Shown: positions 43,189 through 55,402 of the stretch, one piece after another
Numbering within the stretch: position 1 is the stretch's first letter
Layout: each line of letters opens with the position of its first letter
Assembly: GCA_003130815.1 (NCBI GenBank)
Contig: QFDA01000003.1
Coordinates: forward strand, 1-64,000
DNA from: Bacteroidetes bacterium SCGC AAA795-G10
GTDB taxonomy: Bacteria; Bacteroidota; Bacteroidia; Flavobacteriales; Flavobacteriaceae
Length of the DNA: 64,000 nt
Direction of reading: 5' to 3'
The notes under the pieces: model-generated
Told to the model about the DNA's origin: nothing
Databases searched by the model: none
The model's input: the letters and a program-made list of their open reading frames with translations, nothing else
Program-made: the position numbers and the translations under genes

Positions 43189-43246
43189 GCCAATCTTCTT
43201 CGTTATATTCATTCAATTTATTCAAATACAATTAAACTTGATTTAA

Positions 43247-46200
43247 ATGCCAATTATAAATAGTCAAAGAACTAGTTTTGCTGGAGCAAAGCATACCCCT
43301 GAGTACCCAGACTTTCTTGATATTCAAATTAAATCTTTTCAAGATTTTTTTCAACTAGAAACAAAATCTGACGAGAGAAATGAGGAGGGACTTTTTAATA
43401 CATTTAAGGAGAATTTTCCCATTTCTGATACTAGAAACCAATTTGTTCTTGAGTTTTTAGATTACTTTGTTGATCCACCAAGATATACTATACAAGAGTG
43501 TATTGAAAGAGGACTTACTTATTCAGTTCCACTTAAGGCACGACTAAAACTATTTTGTAATGACCTAGAGCATGAAGATTTCGAAACAATTGTCCAAGAT
43601 GTTTTTCTTGGAACTATACCGTATATGACGCCTAGCGGTACGTTTGTAATAAATGGAGCCGAAAGAATAGTTGTTTCTCAACTGCATCGTTCTCCAGGTG
43701 TATTTTTTGGTCAATCTTTTCATGCAAACGGAACAAAATTATATTCAGCAAGAGTAATACCTTTCAAAGGCTCATGGATTGAGTTTGCAACAGACATTAA
43801 CAGCGTAATGTATGCTTACATTGATAGAAAGAAAAAATTACCTGTAACTACTCTCTTTAGAGCAATCGGGTTTGAACACGACCGTGATATTTTAGAAATC
43901 TTTGATCTTGCAGAAGAGATAAAGGTCACCAAGACGGGTCTAAAAAAAATACTTGGAAGAAAATTAGCTGCACGTGTTTTAAAAAGTTGGATTGAGGATT
44001 TTGTGGATGAAGATACTGGTGAGGTAATATCAATTGAAAGAAACGAAATAGTTATAGATAGAGATACTATCCTTGAAAAAGAGCACATCGACCAAATAAT
44101 AGAGGCTGGAGCAAAAAATATTCTTTTACACAAAGTAGACGCGCACATGTCTGACTACGCCATTATATATAATACTTTACAAAAAGACCCTACTAACTCC
44201 GAAAAAGAAGCGGTTGAACATATATACAGACAATTAAGAAATGCAGAACCACCTGATGAAGATACTGCGAGAGGAATAATAGATAAATTGTTTTTCTCAG
44301 ACCAGAGATATAACCTAGGAGAGGTTGGTCGTTACCGAATGAACAAAAAGCTAGGATTAGATGTTGAGATGGATAAACAGATTTTAACTAAAGAAGATAT
44401 AATTACAATCATAAAATATCTTATTGAGTTGATTAACTCTAAAGCTGAAATCGACGATATTGACCACCTTTCAAATAGGAGAGTTAGAACTGTTGGAGAG
44501 CAGCTTTCATCACAATTTGGTGTTGGATTAGCTAGAATGGCAAGAACTATAAGAGAAAGAATGAACGTAAGAGACAATGAGGTGTTTACTCCAATTGATC
44601 TTATAAACGCAAAAACACTTTCCTCAGTTATTAATACCTTTTTTGGCACCAATCAATTATCTCAGTTCATGGACCAAACCAACCCTTTAGCTGAAATTAC
44701 CCACAAGCGAAGGCTTTCTGCCTTAGGTCCCGGAGGATTATCTCGAGAAAGAGCTGGATTTGAGGTACGTGACGTCCATTATACTCACTATGGACGCCTT
44801 TGTCCAATCGAAACTCCAGAAGGACCAAATATTGGATTAATATCCTCATTAGGTGTTTATGCAAAGGTTAATAATCTTGGATTCATAGAAACTCCATATC
44901 GAAAAGTTGAAAATGGTAAAATCGATTTAAATGAAACTCATTATTTAAGTGCTGAGGAAGAAGAGAATAAACTTATAGCACAAGCTAATATAGATTATGA
45001 TAATAATGGAAAAATACTTGATGACAAGATCATTGCTCGTGATCAAGCAGATTTTCCAGTTGTTGGTCCCCAACAGATAAATTATACCGATGTTGCTCCA
45101 AACCAGATAGCCTCTATCTCTGCATCATTAATTCCTTTCCTAGAACACGATGACGCTAACAGGGCGTTAATGGGATCAAATATGATGCGCCAGGCAGTAC
45201 CATTATTACGTCCAGAATCCCCGATTGTTGGTACAGGGCTCGAAAAGCAAGTAGCTTCGGACTCTAGGGTCCTAGTAAATGCAGAAAATGATGGAGTTGT
45301 TGAATATGTTGATGCTGATAAAATTACCATTCGTTATAGCCTAACAAAATCTCAGGAACTGATTAGATTCGAAGGAATGAAAAAAACATACAATCTTGTA
45401 AAATTCAGAAAGACAAATCAAGGAACTTGCATAAATCTTAAACCAATTGTAAAAAAAGGTGATCATGTTAGGAAAGGTCAGGTTCTTTGTCAGGGATATG
45501 CTACTGAGGATGGAGAATTGGCTCTTGGCCGTAACATGAAAGTGGCGTTTATGCCTTGGAAAGGATATAATTTTGAAGATGCGATAGTTATTTCAGAGAA
45601 GGTAGTAAGAGAAGACATTTTTACATCCATTCATATTGATGAATATTCACTTGATGTACGAGATACAAAACTTGGAACTGAAGAATTAACAAATGATATA
45701 CCAAATGTTAGTGAAGAGGCTACAAAGGACCTAGACGAAAATGGTATGATACGTATTGGAGCAGAAGTAAATTCTGGCGATATTCTAATAGGAAAGATAA
45801 CACCAAAGGGAGAATCTGATCCAACTCCGGAGGAAAAACTGTTAAGAGCTATTTTCGGTGATAAAGCTGGTGATGTAAAAGACGCATCTCTTAAAGCCCC
45901 TCCTTCCCTTAGTGGAGTTGTAATTGATAAAAAGCTTTTTACACGTTCTATAAAAGATAAACGTAAAAGAAATTTAGATAAAGAAGAATTAGAATCACTT
46001 GAAAAGAGTTACGATGTGAAGTTTGAGAACCTAAAGCAAATTTTAGTTGAAAAATTATTTTCTATTGTAAACGGTAAAACTTGCCAAGGTATAACTAACG
46101 ATTTAGGTGAAGAAATTCTACCAAAAGGAAAAAAATATTCACTTAAATTACTTTCTTCTGTTGATGATTACACTCACTTGTCCAAAAGTACTTGGACAAC

Positions 46201-47056
46201 TTCGAAAGAAACCAATAGTTTAATTGCAGATTTGATTCATAATTATAGAATTAAAGAAAATGATCTTCAGGGAGCCTTACGCCGAGAAAAATTTACAATT
46301 AGTGTTGGTGATGAACTTCCTGCAGGTGTAAAAAAATTGGCAAAGGTTTATGTTGCGAAAAAACGTAAGCTAAAAGTAGGTGATAAAATGGCTGGACGTC
46401 ATGGTAATAAAGGGATTGTTGCTAGAATAGTTCGTGAAGAGGAAATGCCATTTTTAGAGAATGGTACTCCAGTAGATATTGTATTAAATCCACTAGGTGT
46501 TCCATCGAGGATGAATATTGGTCAAATTTATGAAACAGTATTAGGTTGGGCTGGGCAAAACCTTGGTGAAAAATATGCAACTCCAATTTTTGATGGTGCC
46601 TCAATAGATGAAATAAATAAATTGACAGAAAAAGCCGAAGTACCAAAGTATGGTCATACCTACCTTTTTGATGGTGGTACTGGTGAACGGTTTGATCAAC
46701 CTGCTACAGTGGGAGTAATTTATATGTTAAAATTAGGACATATGGTTGATGATAAAATGCATTCAAGATCAATTGGTCCATATTCATTAATTACTCAACA
46801 ACCCCTTGGTGGAAAAGCACAGTTTGGTGGCCAAAGGTTTGGAGAAATGGAAGTTTGGGCATTAGAGGCTTATGGAGCATCAAGCACATTACAAGAGATT
46901 CTCACAGTCAAATCTGACGATGTTATAGGGAGAGCTAAAACCTACGAGTCGATTGTCAAAGGTGATACACTCCCTGAGCCTGGACTACCTGAATCCTTTA
47001 ACGTTTTGATGCACGAGTTAAAAGGCTTAGGACTTGATATAAGATTGGAAGAATAA
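43247..47056 (+). CDS. rpoB: RNA polymerase beta subunit
   Basis: A 1269-residue beta subunit. The rifampicin pocket reads [17 protein letters not shown] and [12 protein letters not shown], the drug-sensitive form. Other landmarks are [15 protein letters not shown]-type [10 protein letters not shown] (here [10 protein letters not shown]), [12 protein letters not shown] and the C-terminal clamp with [19 protein letters not shown]. Length is normal for Bacteroidota, and the start ATG is followed by the expected [10 protein letters not shown]. Confidence 0.98.
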   Translation: MPIINSQRTSFAGAKHTPEYPDFLDIQIKSFQDFFQLETKSDERNEEGLFNTFKENFPISDTRNQFVLEFLDYFVDPPRYTIQECIERGLTYSVPLKARLKLFCNDLEHEDFETIVQDVFLGTIPYMTPSGTFVINGAERIVVSQLHRSPGVFFGQSFHANGTKLYSARVIPFKGSWIEFATDINSVMYAYIDRKKKLPVTTLFRAIGFEHDRDILEIFDLAEEIKVTKTGLKKILGRKLAARVLKSWIEDFVDEDTGEVISIERNEIVIDRDTILEKEHIDQIIEAGAKNILLHKVDAHMSDYAIIYNTLQKDPTNSEKEAVEHIYRQLRNAEPPDEDTARGIIDKLFFSDQRYNLGEVGRYRMNKKLGLDVEMDKQILTKEDIITIIKYLIELINSKAEIDDIDHLSNRRVRTVGEQLSSQFGVGLARMARTIRERMNVRDNEVFTPIDLINAKTLSSVINTFFGTNQLSQFMDQTNPLAEITHKRRLSALGPGGLSRERAGFEVRDVHYTHYGRLCPIETPEGPNIGLISSLGVYAKVNNLGFIETPYRKVENGKIDLNETHYLSAEEEENKLIAQANIDYDNNGKILDDKIIARDQADFPVVGPQQINYTDVAPNQIASISASLIPFLEHDDANRALMGSNMMRQAVPLLRPESPIVGTGLEKQVASDSRVLVNAENDGVVEYVDADKITIRYSLTKSQELIRFEGMKKTYNLVKFRKTNQGTCINLKPIVKKGDHVRKGQVLCQGYATEDGELALGRNMKVAFMPWKGYNFEDAIVISEKVVREDIFTSIHIDEYSLDVRDTKLGTEELTNDIPNVSEEATKDLDENGMIRIGAEVNSGDILIGKITPKGESDPTPEEKLLRAIFGDKAGDVKDASLKAPPSLSGVVIDKKLFTRSIKDKRKRNLDKEELESLEKSYDVKFENLKQILVEKLFSIVNGKTCQGITNDLGEEILPKGKKYSLKLLSSVDDYTHLSKSTWTTSKETNSLIADLIHNYRIKENDLQGALRREKFTISVGDELPAGVKKLAKVYVAKKRKLKVGDKMAGRHGNKGIVARIVREEEMPFLENGTPVDIVLNPLGVPSRMNIGQIYETVLGWAGQNLGEKYATPIFDGASIDEINKLTEKAEVPKYGHTYLFDGGTGERFDQPATVGVIYMLKLGHMVDDKMHSRSIGPYSLITQQPLGGKAQFGGQRFGEMEVWALEAYGASSTLQEILTVKSDDVIGRAKTYESIVKGDTLPEPGLPESFNVLMHELKGLGLDIRLEE

Positions 47057-47073
47057 TTATTAAAACAAAATAA

Positions 47074-50000
47074 ATGGCTAGAAACAGCGAAATCATTACT
47101 CAAAAAAAATTTAATAAAATCTCAATTGGACTGGCTTCACCGGAGACAATTTTAGGAAACTCTAGGGGTGAGGTGCTCAAACCTGAAACAATTAACTACA
47201 GAACGCACAAACCAGAGCGTGATGGACTTTTTTGTGAAAGAATATTCGGTCCTGTTAAAGATTATGAGTGTGCCTGTGGCAAATACAAGAGGATAAGGTA
47301 TAAAGGAATTGTGTGTGATAGATGTGGAGTAGAAGTAACCGAAAAAAAAGTTCGTCGTGACAGAGTAGGTCACATTAACTTGGTAGTGCCTGTTGCTCAT
47401 ATTTGGTATTTTCGTTCTTTACCTAACAAAATTGGCTATTTATTAGGTCTTCCCTCAAAAAAACTTGATATGATTATTTATTATGAAAGATATGTAGTCA
47501 TACAACCCGGTAATGCAAAAAATGAAGAAGGTGAAAATTTTAAGCAATTAGATTTTCTAACTGAGGAAGAATATCTTAATGTAATGGAACAGATACCAGC
47601 AGAAAACCAATATTTAGAGGATTCTGATCCTGAAAAATTTATTGCAAAAATGGGGGCAGAGTGTTTAATTGATTTATTAGCACGTATAGATTTAAAAACA
47701 CTATCATATGAATTAAGACATAAAGCAAATAATGAAACATCTAAACAAAGAAAAACTGAGGCTTTAAAACGTCTTCAAGTAGTTGAGGCTTTTCGCGAAG
47801 CAAATGAAATAGGCGAAAACTTACCGGAGTGGATGATAATGAAAGTTATTCCTGTAATTCCACCTGAGTTAAGACCTTTAGTACCTCTTGATGGTGGTCG
47901 CTTCGCAACCTCAGATTTAAATGATTTGTATAGAAGAGTTATAATTAGAAATAATCGTTTAAAAAGATTAGTTGAAATTAAAGCTCCAGAAGTAATTTTA
48001 AGAAATGAAAAAAGAATGCTTCAAGAATCAGTTGACTCCCTTTTTGACAACACGAGAAAAGCTTCTGCGGTAAAAACTGATTCAAATCGGCCACTAAAAT
48101 CTTTATCTGATTCCCTAAAAGGTAAGCAAGGTAGATTTAGACAAAATTTATTAGGTAAAAGAGTTGATTATTCGGCAAGATCAGTTATTGTAGTTGGTCC
48201 TGAGTTGAAATTATTTGAATGTGGACTGCCTAAAGATATGGCTGCTGAATTATATAAACCATTTATAATCCGTAAGATAATTGAAAGAGGAATTGTTAAG
48301 ACTGTAAAATCGGCAAAAAAAATAATTGACAGAAAAGAACCTGTTGTTTGGGATATTTTAGAAAATGTTTTAAAAGGACATCCCGTTCTCCTTAACCGCG
48401 CTCCTACCCTTCATCGACTTGGTATTCAAGCTTTTCAACCAAAACTGATTGAAGGTAAAGCAATCCAACTGCACCCACTTGTTTGCACAGCATTTAATGC
48501 TGACTTTGATGGAGATCAAATGGCAGTACATCTTCCGCTTGGTCCAGAGGCAATATTAGAAGCACAATTATTAATGTTAGCCTCTCTCAGTATATTAAAC
48601 CCAGCTAATGGGTCACCAATTACTGTTCCGTCTCAAGATATGGTTTTAGGCCTTTATTACATGACAAAAGCTAAAAAATCTTCCAACAAAGAGAAAGTAA
48701 AAGGGGAAGGACTCACTTTTTACTCTGTCGAAGAAGTTCATATTGCGTATAATGAAAAAATAGTTGAGCTAAACGCAATGATCAAAATAAGAACAAAAAT
48801 TTTAAATGACGAAGGTTTGCTTGAGGAAAAGATCATTGATACAACTGTTGGACGTGTATTGTTTAATGAAGTAGTTCCAGAAGCTGCAGGTTTTTTTAAT
48901 GTCGTCTTGACTAAAAAAAATCTACGTGAGATTATAGGTGAAATACTGAAGGTAACAAGTGTTCCGGAGACTGCTAATTTTTTGGATAAAATTAAATCTA
49001 TGGGATACGGTTTCGCTTTTAAAGGTGGATTATCCTTTAGTTTAGGTGATATTATTATACCACCAGAAAAGTTAAACATGATTAATGATGCCAATGGACA
49101 AGTAGATGGTGTTATTGGTAATTATAATATGGGGCTGATAACTAACAATGAAAGATATAATCAAGTAATAGATATTTGGACTTCCACTAATGCAAAGTTG
49201 ACAGAGTTAGCAATGAAGAGAATCAGCGAGGATCAAATGGGTTTTAACTCTGTTTATATGATGCTAGATTCAGGTGCAAGAGGCTCAAAAGAACAAATTC
49301 GGCAACTGACAGGCATGAGAGGCCTTATGGCAAAACCAAAAAAATCAAATGTAGGTGGAGGTGAAATAATTGAAAATCCAATACTATCTAATTTCAAGGA
49401 AGGCCTATCCATCTTAGAGTATTTTATATCAACACATGGTGCTAGAAAGGGTCTTGCAGACACCGCATTAAAAACTGCCGATGCTGGATATTTAACAAGG
49501 CGCCTTCATGATGTATCTCAAGACGTAATAGTTAATTTAGATGACTGTGGAACTTTACGAGGAGTTGAAGTGAAGCCTCTCAAGAAGAATGAAGAGATAG
49601 TAGAAACTCTTGGAGAAAGAATTCTTGGTAGGGTAACATTACATGATATAGTTGATCCACTTTCTAATTCAATAATTGTAGAATCTGGTAAAGAAGTCAA
49701 AGAAGAGCATTTATCCATTCTAAAAAACCTACCTATAGAGTCAGTTAAAGTACGGTCCCCTTTAACATGTATTGCTAAACACGGTGTTTGTAAAAAATGT
49801 TATGGTAGAAATCTAGGAACTGGTAAAATGGTTCAGCTAGGAGAAGCTGTTGGTGTAATTGCAGCCCAATCTATTGGTGAGCCTGGAACACAATTAACAC
49901 TTCGGACATTTCATGTTGGAGGTGTAGCAGGTAATATTTCAGAGGAAAATAAACTTGTTACAAAGTTTGACGGTATTGTTGAGATTGAAGACTTAAAAAC

Positions 50001-51375
50001 TGTTCAAGGAAAGGACTCTGAAGGTAATGAAGCTGAAATTGTAATTTCAAGAACAACCGAAATAAAAATTGTAGATATGAAAACCAAAAGTGTTTTAAGT
50101 ACTAACAACATTCCGTATGGGTCTTCACTTAATCTAAAAAATGGTTCAAAAGTAAAAAAAGGGACTATCGTTTGCCAGTGGGATCCGTTTAACGGTGTCA
50201 TAGTTTCAGAGTTTACTGGTAAAATTGTTTTTGAAAATATTGAGCAAGGAATCACTTATCAAGTCGAAATTGATGAGCAAACTGGTTTTCAGGAAAAAGT
50301 TATATCAGAATCTAGAAATAAAAAACTTATCCCAACGCTTTCAATTGTTGACAAAAACTCTAAAACACTCCGTTCATATAATTTACCTGTTGGGGCACAT
50401 TTAATTGTAAACGAGGGTGAGCAAATACAGGAAGGTAAAATACTAGTTAAGATACCAAGAAAATCAGCTAAATCAGGTGACATTACAGGAGGCTTACCAA
50501 GGGTCACAGAACTTTTTGAAGCCAGAAATCCATCTAATCCAGCAGTAGTTTCGGAAATAGACGGGGTTGTTTCATTTGGTAAGATTAAAAGAGGGAATCG
50601 TGAGATTATAGTAGAATCAAAATTTGGCGATATAAAAAAATATTTAGTCAAATTATCTAATCAAATTTTGGTTCAAGAAAATGATTTTGTAAAAGCAGGT
50701 ATGCCTTTGTCTGATGGTTCCATTACCCCAGCAGATATTTTGAACATAAAGGGTCCTTCAGCTGTCCAGCAATATCTTGTAAATGAAATCCAAGAGGTTT
50801 ACAGACTTCAAGGTGTAAAAATAAATGATAAGCACTTTGAGGTTGTTGTTCGTCAAATGATGCGTAAAGTTCGAATTTTAGATCCAGGAGATTCAACCTT
50901 CCTTGAGAATCAGCTCGTTTTTAGTTATGACTTTATAAATGAAAATGATTCTTTGTATGGAATGAAAATTGTTGAAGAGGTTGGTGATTCTGAAAACTTT
51001 AAACAGGGTCAGGTTATATCATCAAGACAATTAAGAGATGAAAATTCCTTGTTAAAAAGTGAAAATAAATCAATAGTGATGGTTAGAGAAGCAGCTCCTG
51101 CAACTGCAAAACCTGAACTCCAGGGGATCACTCGTGCTTCTTTACAAACTAAATCCTTCATTTCTGCAGCCTCTTTTCAAGAAACAACAAAAGTATTAAA
51201 CGAAGCTGCTGTTAATGGTAAGGTAGATTTTCTAGAAGGTTTAAAAGAGAATGTTATTGTTGGCCATAAAATTCCTGCGGGTACTGGTTTAAGAAGATAC
51301 AACAATCTAATTGTTGGATCAAAAGAAGAATATAATAGTCTTTTAATTGATAAAGAAGAAGAAATAACATTCTAA
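47074..51375 (+). CDS. rpoC: RNA polymerase beta' subunit
   Basis: A 1433-residue beta' subunit. The catalytic Mg site NADFDGD occupies residues 475-481. Zinc site 1 is CACGKYK with CDRCG; zinc site 2 is [13 protein letters not shown]. It begins 17 bases after rpoB, and a DUF3467 gene starts 2 bases after its stop, an arrangement typical of Bacteroidota. Confidence 0.98.
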   Translation: MARNSEIITQKKFNKISIGLASPETILGNSRGEVLKPETINYRTHKPERDGLFCERIFGPVKDYECACGKYKRIRYKGIVCDRCGVEVTEKKVRRDRVGHINLVVPVAHIWYFRSLPNKIGYLLGLPSKKLDMIIYYERYVVIQPGNAKNEEGENFKQLDFLTEEEYLNVMEQIPAENQYLEDSDPEKFIAKMGAECLIDLLARIDLKTLSYELRHKANNETSKQRKTEALKRLQVVEAFREANEIGENLPEWMIMKVIPVIPPELRPLVPLDGGRFATSDLNDLYRRVIIRNNRLKRLVEIKAPEVILRNEKRMLQESVDSLFDNTRKASAVKTDSNRPLKSLSDSLKGKQGRFRQNLLGKRVDYSARSVIVVGPELKLFECGLPKDMAAELYKPFIIRKIIERGIVKTVKSAKKIIDRKEPVVWDILENVLKGHPVLLNRAPTLHRLGIQAFQPKLIEGKAIQLHPLVCTAFNADFDGDQMAVHLPLGPEAILEAQLLMLASLSILNPANGSPITVPSQDMVLGLYYMTKAKKSSNKEKVKGEGLTFYSVEEVHIAYNEKIVELNAMIKIRTKILNDEGLLEEKIIDTTVGRVLFNEVVPEAAGFFNVVLTKKNLREIIGEILKVTSVPETANFLDKIKSMGYGFAFKGGLSFSLGDIIIPPEKLNMINDANGQVDGVIGNYNMGLITNNERYNQVIDIWTSTNAKLTELAMKRISEDQMGFNSVYMMLDSGARGSKEQIRQLTGMRGLMAKPKKSNVGGGEIIENPILSNFKEGLSILEYFISTHGARKGLADTALKTADAGYLTRRLHDVSQDVIVNLDDCGTLRGVEVKPLKKNEEIVETLGERILGRVTLHDIVDPLSNSIIVESGKEVKEEHLSILKNLPIESVKVRSPLTCIAKHGVCKKCYGRNLGTGKMVQLGEAVGVIAAQSIGEPGTQLTLRTFHVGGVAGNISEENKLVTKFDGIVEIEDLKTVQGKDSEGNEAEIVISRTTEIKIVDMKTKSVLSTNNIPYGSSLNLKNGSKVKKGTIVCQWDPFNGVIVSEFTGKIVFENIEQGITYQVEIDEQTGFQEKVISESRNKKLIPTLSIVDKNSKTLRSYNLPVGAHLIVNEGEQIQEGKILVKIPRKSAKSGDITGGLPRVTELFEARNPSNPAVVSEIDGVVSFGKIKRGNREIIVESKFGDIKKYLVKLSNQILVQENDFVKAGMPLSDGSITPADILNIKGPSAVQQYLVNEIQEVYRLQGVKINDKHFEVVVRQMMRKVRILDPGDSTFLENQLVFSYDFINENDSLYGMKIVEEVGDSENFKQGQVISSRQLRDENSLLKSENKSIVMVREAAPATAKPELQGITRASLQTKSFISAASFQETTKVLNEAAVNGKVDFLEGLKENVIVGHKIPAGTGLRRYNNLIVGSKEEYNSLLIDKEEEITF

Positions 51376-51377
51376 TT

Positions 51378-51692
51378 ATGAGTGAAAAAAATATTGGTAA
51401 ACAAAAACAATTAAACATAGCTATTGATGAAAACATTGCTGACGGTGTGTATTCAAACCTTGCAATTATAAATCACTCAACATCTGAGTTCATAATTGAT
51501 TTCATAAATGTTATGCCAGGATCACCAAAAGCAAAAGTAAAGTCAAGGGTAATCTTAACTCCCGAGCACGTAAAACGATTTAAAATTGCTTTAAATGATA
51601 ATATTCAGAGATATGAAGAAGCTAATGGAACAATTGAAACAAATGAGTCTCCCAATATACCACTGAATTTTGGGCCAACTGGTAAGGCATAA
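51378..51692 (+). CDS. DUF3467 protein
   Basis: A 104-residue soluble protein matching DUF3467: DGVYSNLAIINHSTSEFIIDFINVMPG and AKVKSRVILTPEHVKRF. It is conserved at the end of rpoBC operons in Bacteroidota, but its role is unknown. Position suggests a link with transcription. Confidence 0.9.
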   Translation: MSEKNIGKQKQLNIAIDENIADGVYSNLAIINHSTSEFIIDFINVMPGSPKAKVKSRVILTPEHVKRFKIALNDNIQRYEEANGTIETNESPNIPLNFGPTGKA

Positions 51693-51733
51693 AAGCATTA
51701 AAAAATGAATTTTTTATTTTAAAAAGGTTTGGA

Positions 51734-53317
51734 TTAAAATTCTGAGGTAAAATAGAATCTCAAGTCACTATAATTTTGTTGTGCCATTTTGAGAGTAAAT
51801 TCTGAATCGGATAGATAAACAAGGTTCCCTTTTTTATCGCTTGCAAGAAATTTTTGTTTTTTGCGTTTAAAATCATCATACGATGAGCTTTCTTTATCCC
51901 CATCAATCCAACATGCTTTATAAATGTTAATACTCTCGTATTCACATTGTGCTCCATATTCATGAAGAAGACGATATTGAATTACATCGAATTGTAATGC
52001 CCCAACGGTTCCAATTATTTTTCTTCCATTTAGGTTTAAAATAAACAATTGGGCTATTCCTTCATCCATCAATTGATTAATTCCTTTTTCTAGCTGTTTT
52101 GCTTTCATAGGATTTGTATTATTTATATATCGAAAATGTTCCGGAGAAAAGCTTGGAATACCTGTAAAATTCAAATTTTCACCGCTTGTTAATGTATCAC
52201 CAATTTTAAAATTTCCAGAATCATGGAGTCCTACAATATCACCTGGATAGGAAACTTCAATAATTTCTTTTTTTTCGGCGAAAAAAGTATTTGGTGCAGA
52301 AAATTTTAAATTTTTATTATTACGCACGTGAAAATATGATGTATTTCGTTTAAATTTCCCTGAGACAATTTTTACAAAAGCCAAACGATTACGATGATTA
52401 GGATCCATATTGGCATGAATTTTAAAAATAAAACCAGTAAATTTTTCTTCTTTAGGTTCTACAATACGTTTTTCGCTCTGTTTTGGCAAAGGACAAGGTG
52501 CTATTTCTATAAAACATTCTAGAAGATCTTCAACACCATAATTATTCAAGGCTGAGCCAAAAAAAATAGGGTGAAGATCTCCATCTAAATATAAATTTTT
52601 ATCAAATGATGAATACACTCCTTCAATAAGTTCTAACTCTTCTTTTAGATTTTGAATATCTTTTTTTCCAATAATCGATTCAAGCTCTGGGTCATTTAAA
52701 GAATTAAAAGTGACTTTATTTCCAATAATTTGCTTTTGGTCATTTTGATAAATCTTAATATTTTTTTTCCAGATATTATAAATCCCCTTAAAATTTAGAC
52801 CCATTCCAATTGGAAATGAGAGTGGAGTTATAGTTAGACCAAGTTTTTTCTCAACTTCATCTAATAGATCAAAAGCATCTTTTCCTTCACGATCAAGTTT
52901 ATTGATAAAAACAATAATAGGTATTTGGCGCATCCTACAGACCTCAACTAACTTTTCGGTTTGCTCCTCAACGCCTTTAGCAACATCAATAACAACAATA
53001 ACGCTATCAACTGCTGTAAGAGTTCTATAAGTATCCTCTGCAAAATCTTTATGTCCTGGCGTATCAAGAATATTAATTTTTTTGTCTTTAAAATTAAAAG
53101 CTAAAACAGAAGTAGAAACAGAAATGCCTCTTTGTCTTTCAATTTCCATAAAATCACTTGCAGCAGTTTTTTTAATTTTATTTGATTTTACAGCTCCTGC
53201 CTCATTAATCGCTCCACCGAAAAGTAATAATTTTTCTGTCAGAGTAGTTTTTCCAGCATCTGGATGAGAGATTATTCCAAATGTCCTTCTTTTTTTTATT
53301 TCTTCTTCTATTGACAT
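51734..53317 (-). CDS. prfC: Peptide chain release factor 3
   Basis: A 527-residue translational GTPase that recycles RF1/RF2. G1 is SHPDAGKT (17-24), with G3 DTPGHKDF and G4 NKLDREG. The body matches RF3 rather than EF-G, with no domains beyond the RF3 set. It converges on the end of the rpoBC operon. Confidence 0.95.
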   Translation of the reverse strand: MSIEEEIKKRRTFGIISHPDAGKTTLTEKLLLFGGAINEAGAVKSNKIKKTAASDFMEIERQRGISVSTSVLAFNFKDKKINILDTPGHKDFAEDTYRTLTAVDSVIVVIDVAKGVEEQTEKLVEVCRMRQIPIIVFINKLDREGKDAFDLLDEVEKKLGLTITPLSFPIGMGLNFKGIYNIWKKNIKIYQNDQKQIIGNKVTFNSLNDPELESIIGKKDIQNLKEELELIEGVYSSFDKNLYLDGDLHPIFFGSALNNYGVEDLLECFIEIAPCPLPKQSEKRIVEPKEEKFTGFIFKIHANMDPNHRNRLAFVKIVSGKFKRNTSYFHVRNNKNLKFSAPNTFFAEKKEIIEVSYPGDIVGLHDSGNFKIGDTLTSGENLNFTGIPSFSPEHFRYINNTNPMKAKQLEKGINQLMDEGIAQLFILNLNGRKIIGTVGALQFDVIQYRLLHEYGAQCEYESINIYKACWIDGDKESSSYDDFKRKKQKFLASDKKGNLVYLSDSEFTLKMAQQNYSDLRFYFTSEF

Positions 53318-53410
53318 TATAAAAATTTGAATAAAAATAGTCTAAATAATTTCTCACAAGTGAAATGGCCCGATAGGTTTTTGAAAAAAATATAGGTATT
53401 TTTACTATGC

Positions 53411-53935
53411 ATGAAAAAAGAAAAGGTTGTACTAGTAGATAGGAATGACAACCCTATGGGTTTAATGTCTAAACTAGAAGCTCACGAAAAAGGCGTTTTG
53501 CATCGTGCTTTTTCAGTTTTTATTCTAAATAAGAAGGGTCAACTAATGCTTCAGCGCCGTGCACTAGATAAATACCATTCTCCCGGGCTTTGGACTAATA
53601 CATGCTGTAGTCATCCTAGAGAAAGTGAAGGTAATATTGAAGCTGGTGTAAGGAGACTAAAAGAAGAAATGGGTTTTACAACTCCTTTGAAGCCTATGTT
53701 TAGCTTTATCTATAAGTCAAAATTTGACAACGGTTTAACAGAACATGAGTTTGACCACGTACTTCTTGGTTATTACGATAAACAACCTTTTATTAATAAA
53801 ATTGAAGTATCAGACTGGAAATGGATGTCTTTAGATAAAATAATTTTAGAAATAAAAAATAAACCAGAGGACTTTACAGTTTGGTTTAAGATTATTTTTG
53901 AGAGATTTTATAATCATTTATATAAAATAAAATGA
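53411..53935 (+). CDS. idi: Isopentenyl-diphosphate delta-isomerase, type 1
   Basis: A 174-residue Nudix-fold enzyme that interconverts IPP and DMAPP. The active cysteine lies in WTNTCCSHP (Cys66, before SHP), and the glutamates in EHEFDHVLLG (111, 113) match the E. coli catalytic region; GVRRLKEEMGF is the Nudix-like helix. It completes the mevalonate-type pathway with the genes at 8924-10956. It overlaps the next gene by 4 bases. Confidence 0.95.
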   Translation: MKKEKVVLVDRNDNPMGLMSKLEAHEKGVLHRAFSVFILNKKGQLMLQRRALDKYHSPGLWTNTCCSHPRESEGNIEAGVRRLKEEMGFTTPLKPMFSFIYKSKFDNGLTEHEFDHVLLGYYDKQPFINKIEVSDWKWMSLDKIILEIKNKPEDFTVWFKIIFERFYNHLYKIK

Positions 53936-54339
53936 AAGTAACTGTAAGTAGAAAAGCACATTTTAATGCTGCACACCGCCTTTTTAGAAAAGAATGGTCA
54001 GATAAAAAAAATAATTCTGTTTTTGGGAAGTGTTCAAACCCTCATTATCATGGACACAATTATGAGTTAATTGTTCACGTGACAGGTTTAGTTGATCCCA
54101 AAACTGGTTATGTTATTGATATGAAAATTTTAAAAGAACTTATTAAATCTGAAGTTGAGGACAAGATGGATCATAAAAATTTAAACGAAGAAGTACCAGA
54201 ATTTGTTGAAATGATTCCAACTGCAGAAAATATAGCTATAGTTATTTACAATAAACTTAAACCGCACCTGAATTCAAAACACTCTTTAGAGGTAACTTTA
54301 TATGAAACTCCAAGAAACTTTGTTAGTTATTCGGGATAA
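53932..54339 (+). CDS. 6-carboxytetrahydropterin synthase / PTPS family (QueD-like)
   Basis: A 135-residue PTPS-fold enzyme. Zinc ligands His15, His40 and His42 appear in FNAAHR and HYHGHNY, with Cys34 in GKCSNPHYHGH, a spacing closer to pyruvoyl-tetrahydropterin synthase than to E. coli QueD. In Flavobacteriia it is annotated as 6-carboxytetrahydropterin synthase for queuosine/preQ0. It overlaps idi by 4 bases (ATGA), so is translated with it. Exact reaction is uncertain. Confidence 0.85.
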   Translation: MKVTVSRKAHFNAAHRLFRKEWSDKKNNSVFGKCSNPHYHGHNYELIVHVTGLVDPKTGYVIDMKILKELIKSEVEDKMDHKNLNEEVPEFVEMIPTAENIAIVIYNKLKPHLNSKHSLEVTLYETPRNFVSYSG

Positions 54340-54403
54340 AACCCTTTTTTTAGTTTTCATTTAAAAAAATATTTATCTTCAATAATTATTTTAACTAGTC
54401 AAG

Positions 54404-54670
54404 ATGCCAAGTATAAAACTTTTAAAAAAAGAAATTAATAGTGACATAGGAGACCTTATTGAGGAGATTTATGTTTGGGAGTTATCAAATCCTAATGGTG
54501 ATCTAGGCAAAAGTGAAAAACTAGTTGAAGAAGCGGTACAAGCCTTTAATAATTTAATAGTTATGATTAATGCTGTTAAAGGGGACAACAAAAAGGCACA
54601 GTTTAAAGAAATCGAAAAAGAGCGAAAGAAAGTTATGGAATCGTTACTTAAAAAATCGGCAGCACTTTAA
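54404..54670 (+). CDS. Conserved small helical protein, unknown
   Basis: An 88-residue soluble protein predicted as mostly helical with a charged C-terminal half (KAQFKEIEKERKKVMESLLKK). No domain recognised. It lies after the QueD-like gene on the same strand and overlaps the convergent DUF4369 gene by 4 bases. Confidence 0.65.
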   Translation: MPSIKLLKKEINSDIGDLIEEIYVWELSNPNGDLGKSEKLVEEAVQAFNNLIVMINAVKGDNKKAQFKEIEKERKKVMESLLKKSAAL

Positions 54671-55401
54671 TTTGATTCCATTTTTCGCCTTCTTTCAAGT
54701 AAGTTTAAAAACTCAATGCCATATTTAGATGCTTTGACCTCATCTGTCAGTTTATTTGCAATCGAGTCTAATAATATCAAATTCGCATCATATACTTGAG
54801 TTATTGCTAGGTAAGGAGCAATATTTTGATCAGGGTTTTGCGCAGCAAAATTTATTGTATAGAGGTATCTTCTGTTCAAAAGGTTATCTATTTTTTTCTC
54901 TATTGAATCTACTCTTTCAATTTTTTTTTCTGCTTTTGCTACATACAGTTCCTTTAGTAAATCAAGGTTTTTGTCATTAAACTTTCTACTCATCGATTGA
55001 TATTTTTGAAGCAATTCTTGATTCTTTGAACCAGAAATTTTTGCACTGCTTTCAAATGTTTTGAGTAGTGTATTAATTTCTATTGTGCCTTTTTCACCAA
55101 AAAATAAAATACGGTCATTTAGGCTGTCACCATCATCTTTGTTTAGGTAAAGGTAAAAAACTTCAGGGGATTTAATAGGCGTTTGAAATCTAAACTCAGG
55201 TGAGCCATCTACAAAAGTTGAATCAAGATTTATTAACATAGTATCTTTAATTCTTTGAAGATATAGCTTACCTTTTCTTAGTCCCTTTATACTCCCTTTT
55301 ACAATCATGAGGTCATTAAAATTGGATTTTTCATTTTGATTGCAAGAAAACATAAAGCTGCCTAAAAAAGTAATCAGAAAATATTTTTTGAGTTTCAACA
55401 T
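54667..55401 (-). CDS. DUF4369 lipoprotein
   Basis: A 244-residue lipoprotein (FLGSFMFSC, lipidated Cys20) with a DUF4369 domain: VKGSIKGLRKGKLYLQRI and FRFQTPIKSPEVFYLYL. In many relatives this domain precedes a thioredoxin-like domain, but none is present here, only a helical C-terminal part. It starts 1 base after the DUF5916 gene stop and is probably cotranscribed with it. Confidence 0.85.
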   Translation of the reverse strand: MLKLKKYFLITFLGSFMFSCNQNEKSNFNDLMIVKGSIKGLRKGKLYLQRIKDTMLINLDSTFVDGSPEFRFQTPIKSPEVFYLYLNKDDGDSLNDRILFFGEKGTIEINTLLKTFESSAKISGSKNQELLQKYQSMSRKFNDKNLDLLKELYVAKAEKKIERVDSIEKKIDNLLNRRYLYTINFAAQNPDQNIAPYLAITQVYDANLILLDSIANKLTDEVKASKYGIEFLNLLERRRKMESN

Positions 55402-55402
55402 T

